Of a stretch of 64,000 nt of DNA, positions 39,007-46,480 are shown piece by piece. The stretch covers positions 62,001 to 126,000 of the forward strand of contig NZ_JARXYZ010000004.1 in the NCBI RefSeq assembly GCF_029894125.1. Direction: 5' to 3'. Under the pieces are notes generated by a model. It had not been told where the DNA came from. It did not search any database and saw only the letters and a list, made by a program, of their open reading frames with translations. The position numbers and the translations under genes are program-made. Every line of letters starts with the position of its first letter. Position 1 is the first letter of the stretch. Origin of the DNA: Kitasatospora sp. MAA19. Its GTDB lineage: Bacteria > Actinomycetota > Actinomycetes > Streptomycetales > Streptomycetaceae.

Positions 39007-39999
39007 TCAGAACAGCACGCGCGCCAGCGCCGTCCGGGCCGCGGTGACCCGCGGGTCCTCCGGGCCGATCACCTCGAACAGCTCCAGCAGGCGCAGCCGG
39101 GCGGTGTCCCGGTCCTCGCCGGCGGTCCGGCCGACAGTGTCCACCAGGCGGCCGAAGGCGTCCTCGACGTGACCGCCCACCAGGTCCAGGTCGGCCGCCT
39201 GCAGCTGGGCCGTCACGTCCTTCGGGTCGGCCGCGGCCGCCGTGCGGACGGTCTGCGGGTCCATGCCCTCGATCCGGTGCAGCAGTTCGGCCTGGGCGAG
39301 GCCCAGCTTGGCCTCGGTGTTGCCCGGCTGGTCGGCCAGCACGTTCCGGTAGGCCTGGATGGCGCCGCCCAGATCGCCGCTGTCCAGCGCGTCGTGCGCG
39401 GCGGCCAGCGCCGGGTCCTCCGGTCGCTCCGGGGCGGCGGCCGGGGCCTCGCCCGCGGCCGCGGCGCCGCCGACCACGCCGAAGCGCTGCTCGGCGACCA
39501 GGATCAGCTGGTCCAGCACCTTGCGGACGTTGGCCGCGCTCTCGGCGCCCTGGAACAGCGGCACCAGCTGGCCGGCCACCACGGCCATCACGGCCGGGAT
39601 GCCCTGGATGCCGAACTGCTGGGAGATCAGCGGGTTGGCGTCCACGTCGATCTTGGCGAGCACGAAGCGGCCGGCGTACTCCTCGGCCAGGCCCTCCAGG
39701 ATCGGGCTGAGCTGCTTGCAGGGCCCGCACCACTCGGCCCAGAAGTCGATGACGACCGGCACCTCGGTGGAACGCTGGACGACCTCGGTCTCGAAGGTGT
39801 CCTCGGTGACGTCGATGACGAGCGAGTAGGCGGACTGGGCGGGGGCGACTCCGGCCGCCTCCGCGGCGGCCGCCTGACGGGCCCGCTCGACCCTGGCCTG
39901 CTCGGCCTTCTGGGCAGCCTCGCCGGCTGCCTTCACTGCGGCGAGGTCGACCGCACCGCGCAGGGCGGAGCTGTTGGGACGCGAATTCCGTGGCTGCAT
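39007..39999 (-). CDS. Co-chaperone YbbN-like protein (thioredoxin domain plus TPR-like region)
   Basis: Protein of 330 residues. An N-terminal Ala/Glu-rich stretch (about 55 residues) precedes a thioredoxin domain with active site FWAEWCGPCKQLSP and the cis-Pro region QGIPAVMAVV. The C-terminal half is helical with TPR-like units (ALDSGDLGGAIQAYRNVLADQPGNTEAKLGLAQAE in part). In E. coli such a protein (CnoX/YbbN) protects clients from oxidation and hands them to chaperones; here both active-site cysteines are kept. ATG 39999 follows GGGGGAGG. It is divergent from the TetR gene, sharing a 363-bp region with two dyads. Confidence 0.9.
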   Translation of the reverse strand: MQPRNSRPNSSALRGAVDLAAVKAAGEAAQKAEQARVERARQAAAAEAAGVAPAQSAYSLVIDVTEDTFETEVVQRSTEVPVVIDFWAEWCGPCKQLSPILEGLAEEYAGRFVLAKIDVDANPLISQQFGIQGIPAVMAVVAGQLVPLFQGAESAANVRKVLDQLILVAEQRFGVVGGAAAAGEAPAAAPERPEDPALAAAHDALDSGDLGGAIQAYRNVLADQPGNTEAKLGLAQAELLHRIEGMDPQTVRTAAAADPKDVTAQLQAADLDLVGGHVEDAFGRLVDTVGRTAGEDRDTARLRLLELFEVIGPEDPRVTAARTALARVLF

Positions 40000-40188
40000 G
40001 GCACCATCCTCCCCCGTCCGCGCCGCCTGCGGGCACCAACCTCCGGAAAGTCGCCCCGCGCGGGCCGCGCGGCGCGGGTTCCCGGGCGCCGTGACCCTCC
40101 CCCGGTAGCCTGAACCGTTCTGCGCGGATCCCCACCCGCGCCCGCGCCGCCCCGTCCCACGGGTGCGGCGCCTGGTTGTCACTGCTTT

Positions 40189-40205
40189 CGCTACGAGTCG
40201 TAGCG
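40189..40205. promoter_or_regulatory. 17-bp dyad in the thioredoxin/TetR intergenic region
   Basis: CGCTACGA-g-TCGTAGCG is a perfect 8+1+8 dyad about 190 bp from the thioredoxin-like start and about 160 bp from the TetR start. Operator-like. Apart from it and the site at 40333, the region 40000-40362 shows nothing recognisable. Confidence 0.4.
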
Positions 40206-40332
40206 TAACTGGATCCGGGGCCCCGGCCGCAAGCCCCGCCGGGAGTTCGGGAACGTGAGCTGCCCCACTTTCCCGGGCGGCCCGGCTGCCCGGATCGACG
40301 ATCAGCCGCTACGGTTACCAGCCCCACCCATG

Positions 40333-40346
40333 TTACTCACCAGTAG
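40333..40346 (+). promoter_or_regulatory. TTACT-type dyad before the TetR gene, putative autoregulatory operator
   Basis: TTACTCACCAGTAG shows TTACT-N4-AGTA symmetry with one deviation at the end. It lies 17 bases upstream of GTG 40363, overlapping where a promoter or leader would be. This is the position expected of a self-repressing TetR protein. Confidence 0.45.
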
Positions 40347-40362
40347 AGCGCAAGGAGGCCCG

Positions 40363-41052
40363 GTGCCGGCCCCCCAGCCCCCCGCGAGCCCGGACGTCCC
40401 CGCCCCGGAGACCCCGGACGACCCCGCCCCCGCGGCGGGCACCGCCGCCAGGGCCAAGGGGCGCCCGCGCAGCGCCGCCGCCGACCGCGCGATCCTCGAC
40501 GCCACCCGCGAGGCCCTGGCCGAACTCGGCTGGGGCGGGCTGACCATGGGCCACGTCGCGATCCGCGCCAAGGTCGCCAAGACCACCCTCTACCGCCGCT
40601 GGCCCTCCAAGAACGAGCTCGTGGTGGACGCCGTCGCCATCCTCTTCGACGACCTGGTGATGCCCGACCTCGGCAGCCTGCGGGCCGACATCGAGGCCGT
40701 GGTCGCCCAGTTCGCCGACCTGCTGGCCCGCCCCGAGAGCCAGGCCGCGCTGCTCGCGCTGTTCGCCGAGGGCACCCGCGACCCGCACCTGCGCCGCCGG
40801 ATCCGCGAGGCCATCGTCGACCCGCAGAAACGGCTGGTCCGGCAGGGCCGGGCGGCCGCCCAGGCCCGCGGTGAACTCGCCGCGGACACCGACCCGCGGA
40901 CGGCCGGTGAGGAGATCGACATCATCTTCGACACCATCGCCGGGACGGTCGAGCACCGCGTCCTGGTCAGCGGCGAGCCGATCACCGCCGACTGGACCCG
41001 CCGCTTCACCGACCTGCTGCTCGGCCCGTTCCCGAGCCTGCTGTCCGGCTGA
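40363..41052 (+). CDS. TetR-family transcriptional regulator
   Basis: Protein of 229 residues. A Pro/Ala-rich tail (residues 1-35) precedes the DNA-binding domain: GRPRSAAADRAILDATREAL, then LTMGHVAIRAKVAKTTLYRRWPSK, a clear TetR helix-turn-helix. The C-terminal ligand domain (about residues 95-229) belongs to the group with TIAGTVEHRVLVSGEPI, seen in many Streptomyces TetR proteins. GTG 40363 has AAGGAGG four bases upstream; ATG 40330 would add 11 residues without such a site. Its neighbours are a thioredoxin-like protein (divergent) and icmA (convergent). An operator-like dyad precedes it, suggesting autoregulation. The ligand is unknown. Confidence 0.92.
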   Translation: MPAPQPPASPDVPAPETPDDPAPAAGTAARAKGRPRSAAADRAILDATREALAELGWGGLTMGHVAIRAKVAKTTLYRRWPSKNELVVDAVAILFDDLVMPDLGSLRADIEAVVAQFADLLARPESQAALLALFAEGTRDPHLRRRIREAIVDPQKRLVRQGRAAAQARGELAADTDPRTAGEEIDIIFDTIAGTVEHRVLVSGEPITADWTRRFTDLLLGPFPSLLSG

Positions 41053-41061
41053 GGGCACGGC

Positions 41062-41099
41062 GGAGCCGCCCCACGCACGGTGCGTACGGGGGCGGCTCC
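41062..41099. terminator. Bidirectional terminator between TetR and icmA
   Basis: GGAGCCGCCCC (41062-41072) pairs with GGGGCGGCTCC (41089-41099); inside, ACGCAC/TGCGT extends the fold. It lies ten bases past the TetR stop and 12 bases from the icmA stop. Confidence 0.75.
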
Positions 41100-41110
41100 C
41101 GGGCCGGTCG

Positions 41111-42796
41111 TCAGAAGGCCGCGTTCTCCTGGTACGTGCCCCACTCCTGCCGCAGCGCGTTGCAGATCTCACCCAGGGTCGCCTCGGCGCGCACCGCGTC
41201 CAGCATCGGCGGGATCATCGACTCGCCCGAGCGCGCGGCCGCCAGCATGGCGTCCAGCCCGGCCCGCACCGCCGCCTCGTCCCGGCCGTCCTTGCGCTCC
41301 CGCAGCACCCGCACCTGCTCGCGCTCGACCTCGTGGCTGACCCGCAGGATCTCCAACTCGGGGGTGACGCTGCGCGGGTGGCAGTTGACGCCGACCACGC
41401 GCTTGTCGCCCTTCTCCACCGACTGCTGGTACTGGAAGGCCGCCTCGGCGATCTCGCCGGTGAACCAGCCCTCCTCGATCCCGCGCAGGATGCCGGCGGT
41501 GATCGGGCCGATCTCGTGGTCCTCGCGGCCCTTGTCCAGGATCCGCTGGAAGATCGCCTCGGCCTGCTGCTCGATCCGGTCGGTGAGCGCCTCGACGTAC
41601 CAGGAACCGCCCAGCGGGTCGGCCACGTTGGCGACGCCGGTCTCCTCCATCAGCACCTGCTGGGTACGCAGGGCGATCTCGGCGGCCTGCTCGGAGGGCA
41701 GCGCCAGGGTCTCGTCCAGGGCGTTGGTGTGCAGCGAGTTGGTGCCGCCGAGCACCGCGGACAGCGCCTCGACGGCGGTGCGGACCACGTTGTTGTACGG
41801 CTGCTGCGCGGTCAGCGAGACGCCGGCCGTCTGGGTGTGGAAGCGCAGCCACTGCGCCTTGTCGGTCTTGGCACCGAAGCGGTCGCGCATCCAGCGGGCC
41901 CAGATCCGGCGCGCGGCGCGGAACTTGGCGATCTCCTCGAAGAAGTCCAGGTGCGCGTCGAAGAAGAAGGACAGACCGGGCGCGAAGACGTCCACGTCCA
42001 GGCCGCGGGACAGGCCCAGCTCGACGTAGGCGAAGCCGTCGGCGAGGGTGTAGGCCAGCTCCTGCGCGGCCGTCGCGCCGGCCTCGCGGATGTGGTAGCC
42101 GGAGACGGACAGCGGCTTGTACGCGGGAATGCCCTGGGCGCAGTACGCCATCAGGTCGCCGATCAGCCGCAGGTGCGGCTCGGGGGCGAAGAGCCACTCC
42201 TTCTGGGCGATGTACTCCTTGAAGATGTCCGTCTGCAGGGTGCCGTTGAGCACTGCCGGGTCGACGCCCTGGCGCTCGGCGGCGACCAGGTACATGCAGA
42301 AGATCGGGACGGCCGGGCCGCTGATCGTCATCGAGGTGGTGACCTCGCCGAGCGGGATGCCGGCGAACAGCACCTCCATGTCGGCGGCCGAGTCGATGGC
42401 GACGCCGCAGTGGCCCACCTCACCGAGCGACTTCGCGTCGTCGGAGTCGTACCCCATCAGGGTGGGCATGTCGAAGGCGACCGAGAGGCCGCCGCCGCCC
42501 GCCTCCAGGATCATCCGGTAGCGCTCGTTGGTCTGCTGCGCGTTGCCGAACCCGGCGAACTGGCGGATGGTCCAGGTGCGGCCCCGGTAGCCGGTGGGGT
42601 GCAGCCCGCGGGTGTACGGGTACTCGCCCGGCCAGCCGATCCGCTCGAAGCCCTCGACGGCCTGCCCGGGGGCGGGCCCGTACACCGGCTCGACCTCGTC
42701 ACCGGAGAGGGTGGTGAAGTCCGCGTCCCGCTTGCGGGCGCTGTCGTACCGCTGCTGCCAGCGCTGCCGTCCGCGCTCGATCTCCTCGGCGTCCAT
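41111..42796 (-). CDS. icmA: Isobutyryl-CoA mutase large subunit
   Basis: Protein of 561 residues that with a small cobalamin-binding subunit interconverts isobutyryl-CoA and n-butyryl-CoA, linking valine breakdown to butyrate units. It has the substrate-binding barrel of the methylmalonyl-CoA mutase superfamily but no B12 domain (no DxHxxG). Landmarks: [70 protein letters not shown] and [14 protein letters not shown], matching S. cinnamonensis IcmA. The FAGFGNA tract separates it from true methylmalonyl-CoA mutase. ATG 42796 has GGAG ten bases upstream. No icmB is seen in the window; MeaB (52608-53564) could be its chaperone. Confidence 0.92.
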   Translation of the reverse strand: MDAEEIERGRQRWQQRYDSARKRDADFTTLSGDEVEPVYGPAPGQAVEGFERIGWPGEYPYTRGLHPTGYRGRTWTIRQFAGFGNAQQTNERYRMILEAGGGGLSVAFDMPTLMGYDSDDAKSLGEVGHCGVAIDSAADMEVLFAGIPLGEVTTSMTISGPAVPIFCMYLVAAERQGVDPAVLNGTLQTDIFKEYIAQKEWLFAPEPHLRLIGDLMAYCAQGIPAYKPLSVSGYHIREAGATAAQELAYTLADGFAYVELGLSRGLDVDVFAPGLSFFFDAHLDFFEEIAKFRAARRIWARWMRDRFGAKTDKAQWLRFHTQTAGVSLTAQQPYNNVVRTAVEALSAVLGGTNSLHTNALDETLALPSEQAAEIALRTQQVLMEETGVANVADPLGGSWYVEALTDRIEQQAEAIFQRILDKGREDHEIGPITAGILRGIEEGWFTGEIAEAAFQYQQSVEKGDKRVVGVNCHPRSVTPELEILRVSHEVEREQVRVLRERKDGRDEAAVRAGLDAMLAAARSGESMIPPMLDAVRAEATLGEICNALRQEWGTYQENAAF

Positions 42797-42850
42797 GGGC
42801 CCCGAACTCCGCTCCGTACGGCCGCCACGGCACCGGGGCGGCACAGCTAT

Positions 42851-42884
42851 TAGGACGTCCTACTAATTTACTCGGGCGTCCTAC
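42851..42884 (-). promoter_or_regulatory. Operator-like palindrome and phased repeat upstream of icmA
   Basis: TAGGACGTCCTA (42851-42862) is a perfect 12-bp palindrome. Its half CGTCCTAC (42856-42863) recurs exactly at 42877-42884, 21 bp (two helical turns) away, with an AT-rich TAATTTA between. The site is about 55-90 bp upstream of the icmA start. Confidence 0.55.
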
Positions 42885-42932
42885 CAGCTGTCGATGGATA
42901 CCGGGGCCGAAACGCCGGGGCCCGAAACACGA

Positions 42933-42964
42933 AGCACCCCTCCCCCGGTCGGGGAAGGGGTGCT
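42933..42964 (-). terminator. Hairpin downstream of the first DUF3817 gene
   Basis: AGCACCCC plus a C-run (from 42933) pairs with GGGGAAGGGGTGCT (42951-42964), with one bulge. It lies about 45 bases past the DUF3817 stop on the minus strand. Confidence 0.6.
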
Positions 42965-43007
42965 CACGGGCCTCGGACTCACGGGCCTCGGACTCGCGGG
43001 CCTCGGG
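42965..43007. repeat. 15-bp tandem repeat, about 2.9 copies
   Basis: CACGGGCCTCGGACT occurs at 42965-42979 and again exactly at 42980-42994; a third, truncated copy with one change fills 42995-43007. The array directly abuts the stop codon of the DUF3817 gene and the terminator hairpin beyond. Confidence 0.85.
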
Positions 43008-43349
43008 TCAGACGCCGGCGGGCTGGCGGGCGCCGGCGCCGGCCGGGAGCTGCTCGGCGGCCTCACGGACCACCTTGCGCTCGAAGACGAAGGACGCGAA
43101 CGGGATGCAGCCGGCCGCCAGGGTCAGGATCATCCGGCCGAGCGGCCACTTCAGCTTCTGCCCGAGCAGGAAGGTCACCACGAAGTACCCGATGTACAGG
43201 TAGCCGTGCAGCATCGCGACGTACATGGTTACGTCCTTGGCCGTGTCGAAGCCGTACTTCGCGACCATGAAGCCGCAGAAGACCAGCAGCGCCACACCGG
43301 TCGCAATGGCCAGGGCCCGGTACCAGCCCAGCAGGGGGGTCGCCTTCAT
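43008..43349 (-). CDS. DUF3817-family membrane protein
   Basis: Protein of 113 residues with three hydrophobic helices: RALAIATGVALLVFCGFMVA, a MLHGYLYIGYFVVTFLL stretch and MILTLAAGCIPFASFVFERK. The HGYLYI core and the F-E-R-K end are characteristic of this small actinobacterial family, whose function is unknown. ATG 43349 has GAGGCG upstream. A second member of the family lies at 48222-48533, on the other side of the metalloprotease pair. A MarR gene lies 75 bp upstream on the same strand and may be co-transcribed. Confidence 0.9.
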   Translation of the reverse strand: MKATPLLGWYRALAIATGVALLVFCGFMVAKYGFDTAKDVTMYVAMLHGYLYIGYFVVTFLLGQKLKWPLGRMILTLAAGCIPFASFVFERKVVREAAEQLPAGAGARQPAGV

Positions 43350-43424
43350 ACTCTTATCGCCTCGCTCGGCAGGATCGGCCGGTGCGCCAGGATCCGCGCA
43401 CCGCTCCCACGAGGGTAGCCGTCC

Positions 43425-43964
43425 TCACGGCCGCTCCCGCGCAGCCCCCTCGTCGCGGTCGTCGGTGAAGTCGCCGGCGGCGATCCGCAGCGGCCTGAGC
43501 AGTTCGAACACCTGGCGACACTGCTCGGTGTCGTACTCCTCCAGCCCGAACTCCATCGCCATGAGCTCTCGGGTGGCCTCCTCGACCGCCTCGCGGCCGC
43601 GGCCGGTGATCGCGGCGAGCACGCCGCGGCCGTCCAGCGGGTTCGGGCGGCGGGCGACCAGGCCGGCCCGCTCCAGCCGGTCGACGGTGTTGGTGACGCT
43701 GGTCGGGTGGACCATGAGCCGCTCGCCGATCTTGGACAGCGAGAGCTCGCCGGTCCGGCTGAAGGTCAGCAGCACCAGCGCCTCGTACCGGGCGAAGGTC
43801 AGCCCGTACGGCTTGAGCACCGCATCGACCCTGGAGAGCAGGATCTGGTGGGCGCGCATGATCGAGGTGATCGCCGCCATCGAGGGGACCCCGCCCCAGC
43901 GGCGGGTCCAGAGCTCGTCGGCGCGGGCGATCGGGTCGAAGTCGAGGGCTAGGGGCTTGGGCAC
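43425..43964 (-). CDS. MarR-family transcriptional regulator
   Basis: Protein of 179 residues. Winged helix region: LSKIGERLMVHPTSVTNTVDRLERAGLVARRPNPLDGRG in part, with recognition helix and wing. The flanking helices MAAITSIMRAHQILLSRVDAVLKPYGLT and the C-terminal helices form the dimer domain. The family start PKPLALDFDPIARADELW fits GTG 43964, yet AAGGAG abuts that codon with no spacer, an unusual arrangement. Two dyads lie upstream (44004-44072). It precedes a DUF3817 gene on the same strand. The ligand is unknown. Confidence 0.9.
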   Translation of the reverse strand: MPKPLALDFDPIARADELWTRRWGGVPSMAAITSIMRAHQILLSRVDAVLKPYGLTFARYEALVLLTFSRTGELSLSKIGERLMVHPTSVTNTVDRLERAGLVARRPNPLDGRGVLAAITGRGREAVEEATRELMAMEFGLEEYDTEQCRQVFELLRPLRIAAGDFTDDRDEGAARERP

Positions 43965-44003
43965 CTCCTTACCGTACCGGCGGAAGGGACGTGTGCTACC
44001 AGC

Positions 44004-44072
44004 TGTCCTGATGGTGGACAAGCGCAACGCGTGGCGGGAACCCGCCAATCGGGCGGCCAGGTCCATACCTGG
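44004..44072. promoter_or_regulatory. Two dyads upstream of the MarR gene
   Basis: TGTCC-N7-GGACA (44004-44020) lies 40 bp upstream of the MarR start, and CCAGGT-ccat-ACCTGG (44057-44072) about 95 bp upstream. Both are good candidates for autoregulatory binding. The rest of the 493-bp gap 43965-44457 holds the protease control block described separately. Confidence 0.45.
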
Positions 44073-44243
44073 ACATTGCGCCGGCGTGAATGCACGACAA
44101 CACGACCGGGACGTGGCGGAGTTGGCGGCCAATCGACCCGCAGCCGCACTACCAGGCCTCGGTTCGGACGGTAACCCGCTGAAAGTCAGGGTGATTCGCC
44201 CCTTTTGTCGGTCCGTTCACAATCCGCCCGACTGGCGGGACTT

Positions 44244-44294
44244 GGCCAATTCATGAGCAAGACCTGTCATTTGATTTGCTCGATTGTCATGCTT
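44244..44294 (+). promoter_or_regulatory. Conserved control block upstream of the first M4 protease
   Basis: GGCCAAT (44244-44250), TGTCATTT (44265-44272) and ATTGTCATGCTT (44283-44294) occur in the same order and at the same spacing (21 and 18 bases) as upstream of the second protease. The two TGTCAT cores here lie exactly 20 bp apart, two helical turns. Confidence 0.6.
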
Positions 44295-44457
44295 TCGGCC
44301 AGCCCCGTCCGGCAGCCACCACCCCCACCCATCGGTGACCTGCCGCTCGACCGCACGGGGCCCGCACGTCAGCGCCCGTCCCGCCCCTCAGGTGCCGACC
44401 CCGGCCCCCGGGACGCGGTGCGACCGCCCACACGCGGTTTCCCGGAAGGACTCGTCC

Positions 44458-46095
44458 GTGAAGCGAAAGCTCGCAGCAGTCGCCGTACTCTCCGCCACCG
44501 CCCTGCTCACCGGCGTGGTCCAGGTGAGCACCGCCGCCCAGGCCAGCCCGATCCCCGCCCTGCAGGCGCAGGCCGCCGAGCAGCACGCGGCGGCGCTCGC
44601 CCTGGCGGGCGGCCAGTCCGGCCCGCTGGCGAAGGCGCTCGCCCTCGGCGGGCAGGAGCAACTGGTGGCGAAGGACGCCGTGGTGGACCAGGACGGCACC
44701 CGGCACCTGCGCTTCGAGCGCACCTACGCCGGCCTGCTGGTGCTCGGCGGTGACCTGGTGGTGCACCAGAGCGCCCGCGGTGCGGTGGAGTCGGTCGACA
44801 AGGCGGTCACCGCGCAGCTGAGCCTGCCGAGCCTGACCCCGCAGATCCCGGCCGACCAGGCCGCCGCGCAGGCCACCGGCGCGGTCCAGGCCACCGTCGG
44901 CGTCGTCGCCGACAAGGACGAGTCCCCGCTGACGGCCGTGCACCAGACCGGCAAGGCCGAGCTGGTGGTCTGGGCGAGCGACGGCAACCCGCGCCTGGCG
45001 TACCGGACCACCGTCGAGGGCGTGCGCGCCGACGGCACCCCGAGCAGCCAGCTGCTGGTCACCGACGCCGCCACCGGCGCGGTGCTCTCCACCCACGAGC
45101 AGGTGCAGACCGCCGCCGGCACCGGCAAGGGCGTGTTCGTCGGCAGCGTCCCGCTGACCACCACCCAGAGCGGCTCCTCGTACCAGCTGAAGGACGCCAC
45201 CCGCGGCGGCCAGTCGACCGTCAACCTGAAGAACAAGACCTCCGGCACCGGCACCCTGGTCGCCAACTCGACCGACACCTTCGGCAACGGCCTGGCCTCC
45301 AACGCCGAATCCGCCGCGGTGGACGCCCAGTACGGCGCGGCCGCCACCTGGGACTTCTACAAGAACACCTTCGGGCGCAACGGCATCAAGAACAACGGCG
45401 TCGGCGCGACCAGCCGGGTGCACTACGGCTCCAACTACGTCAACGCGTTCTGGAGCGACGCCTGCTTCTGCATGTCCTACGGCGACGGCAGCGGCAACAC
45501 CCACCCGCTCACCGAGATCGACGTGGCCGGCCACGAGATGAGCCACGGCGTCACCGCCGCCACGGCGAACCTCAACTACTCCGGTGAGTCCGGCGGCCTC
45601 AACGAGGCCACCTCGGACATCTTCGGCACCATGGTCGAGTTCTACGCCAACCTGCCCGCCAACCCGCCGAACTACTGGATCGGCGAGCTGATCAACCTGA
45701 ACGGCGACGGCAGCCCGCTGCGCTACATGGACAAGCCCAGCAAGGACGGCGGCTCGGCGGACGCCTGGTACTCCGGCGTCGGCAACCTGGACGTCCACTA
45801 CTCCTCGGGCATCGCCAACCACTTCTTCTACCTGCTGTCCGAGGGCAGCGGCGCGAAGACCATCAACGGCTTCAGCTACAACAGCCCGACCTCCAACGGC
45901 TCGACGGTCACCGGCATCGGCCGGGACAAGGCCGCGCAGATCTGGTACCGCGCGCTGACCGTCTACTTCACTTCCACCACCAACTACGCGGGTGCCCGCA
46001 CCGGCAGCCTGAAGGCCGCCGCGGACCTGTACGGCGCCACCAGCGCCGAGTACCAGGCGGTCGCGGCCGCGTGGAGCGGCGTCAACGTCAACTGA
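44458..46095 (+). CDS. Secreted M4 (thermolysin-like) neutral metalloprotease, copy 1
   Basis: Preproenzyme of 545 residues. A signal peptide (KRKLAAVAVLSATALLTGVVQVSTAAQA) is followed by FTP- and PepSY-type inhibitory propeptide domains (HLRFERTYAGLLVLGGDLVVH; AAATGAVL-type end, here DAATGAVLSTHEQV). The catalytic domain has the zinc site HEMSH (359-363), with NYSGESGGLNEATSDIFG supplying the third ligand Glu, and HYSSGIANHFFYLLSEG with the active-site His region. It is processed outside the cell and degrades protein. GTG 44458 has GGAAGGA seven bases upstream. No C-terminal PPC domain is present. Paralogue follows at 46481. Confidence 0.95.
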   Translation: MKRKLAAVAVLSATALLTGVVQVSTAAQASPIPALQAQAAEQHAAALALAGGQSGPLAKALALGGQEQLVAKDAVVDQDGTRHLRFERTYAGLLVLGGDLVVHQSARGAVESVDKAVTAQLSLPSLTPQIPADQAAAQATGAVQATVGVVADKDESPLTAVHQTGKAELVVWASDGNPRLAYRTTVEGVRADGTPSSQLLVTDAATGAVLSTHEQVQTAAGTGKGVFVGSVPLTTTQSGSSYQLKDATRGGQSTVNLKNKTSGTGTLVANSTDTFGNGLASNAESAAVDAQYGAAATWDFYKNTFGRNGIKNNGVGATSRVHYGSNYVNAFWSDACFCMSYGDGSGNTHPLTEIDVAGHEMSHGVTAATANLNYSGESGGLNEATSDIFGTMVEFYANLPANPPNYWIGELINLNGDGSPLRYMDKPSKDGGSADAWYSGVGNLDVHYSSGIANHFFYLLSEGSGAKTINGFSYNSPTSNGSTVTGIGRDKAAQIWYRALTVYFTSTTNYAGARTGSLKAAADLYGATSAEYQAVAAAWSGVNVN

Positions 46096-46114
46096 CGTAC
46101 GACGCACGATGACA

Positions 46115-46154
46115 GGACGCCCGGGGCCTCCGTGGAGGGTGGCCCCGGGCGTCC
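46115..46154 (+). terminator. Terminator after the first M4 protease
   Basis: Perfect 14-bp stem, GGACGCCCGGGGCC (46115-46128) with 46141-46154, around a 12-base loop, 19 bases past the stop. It separates the two protease genes into independent units. Confidence 0.82.
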
Positions 46155-46261
46155 GCACACCCGCGCGCCGCCCGGTGGCGGGGTCCCGCCAGCCGGACGA
46201 ACCGCCCGTAGCGGGGCACTGGGCGGCAACCGAACCATCCGCACCAGCGCTGGCGATTGTC

Positions 46262-46312
46262 GGCCAATACCCGACGGCACCCTGTCATTTCCTGTCATCG
46301 ATTGTCATGCTT
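46262..46312 (+). promoter_or_regulatory. Control block with three phased TGTCAT repeats upstream of the second M4 protease
   Basis: GGCCAAT (46262-46268), TGTCATTT (46283-46290) and ATTGTCATGCTT (46301-46312) match the block before the first protease in order and spacing. TGTCAT itself occurs at 46283, 46293 and 46303, exactly one helical turn apart. The rest of 46096-46480 contains the terminator above and a GC-rich leader. Confidence 0.65.
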
Positions 46313-46480
46313 CTGTCCAAGCCCCGTCCGACGTTCCGTCACCCCCACCCGTCGACGGACCGTCAGTGGCCGCACGGGAGCAGCACGTCCGCGCCCTACC
46401 GCCCCTACGGCGCCACCCCCGGCGCCCCGGTACGCGGCGCAACCGCGCGCACACGCGGTTTCGTGGAAGGAACCCCGTAC

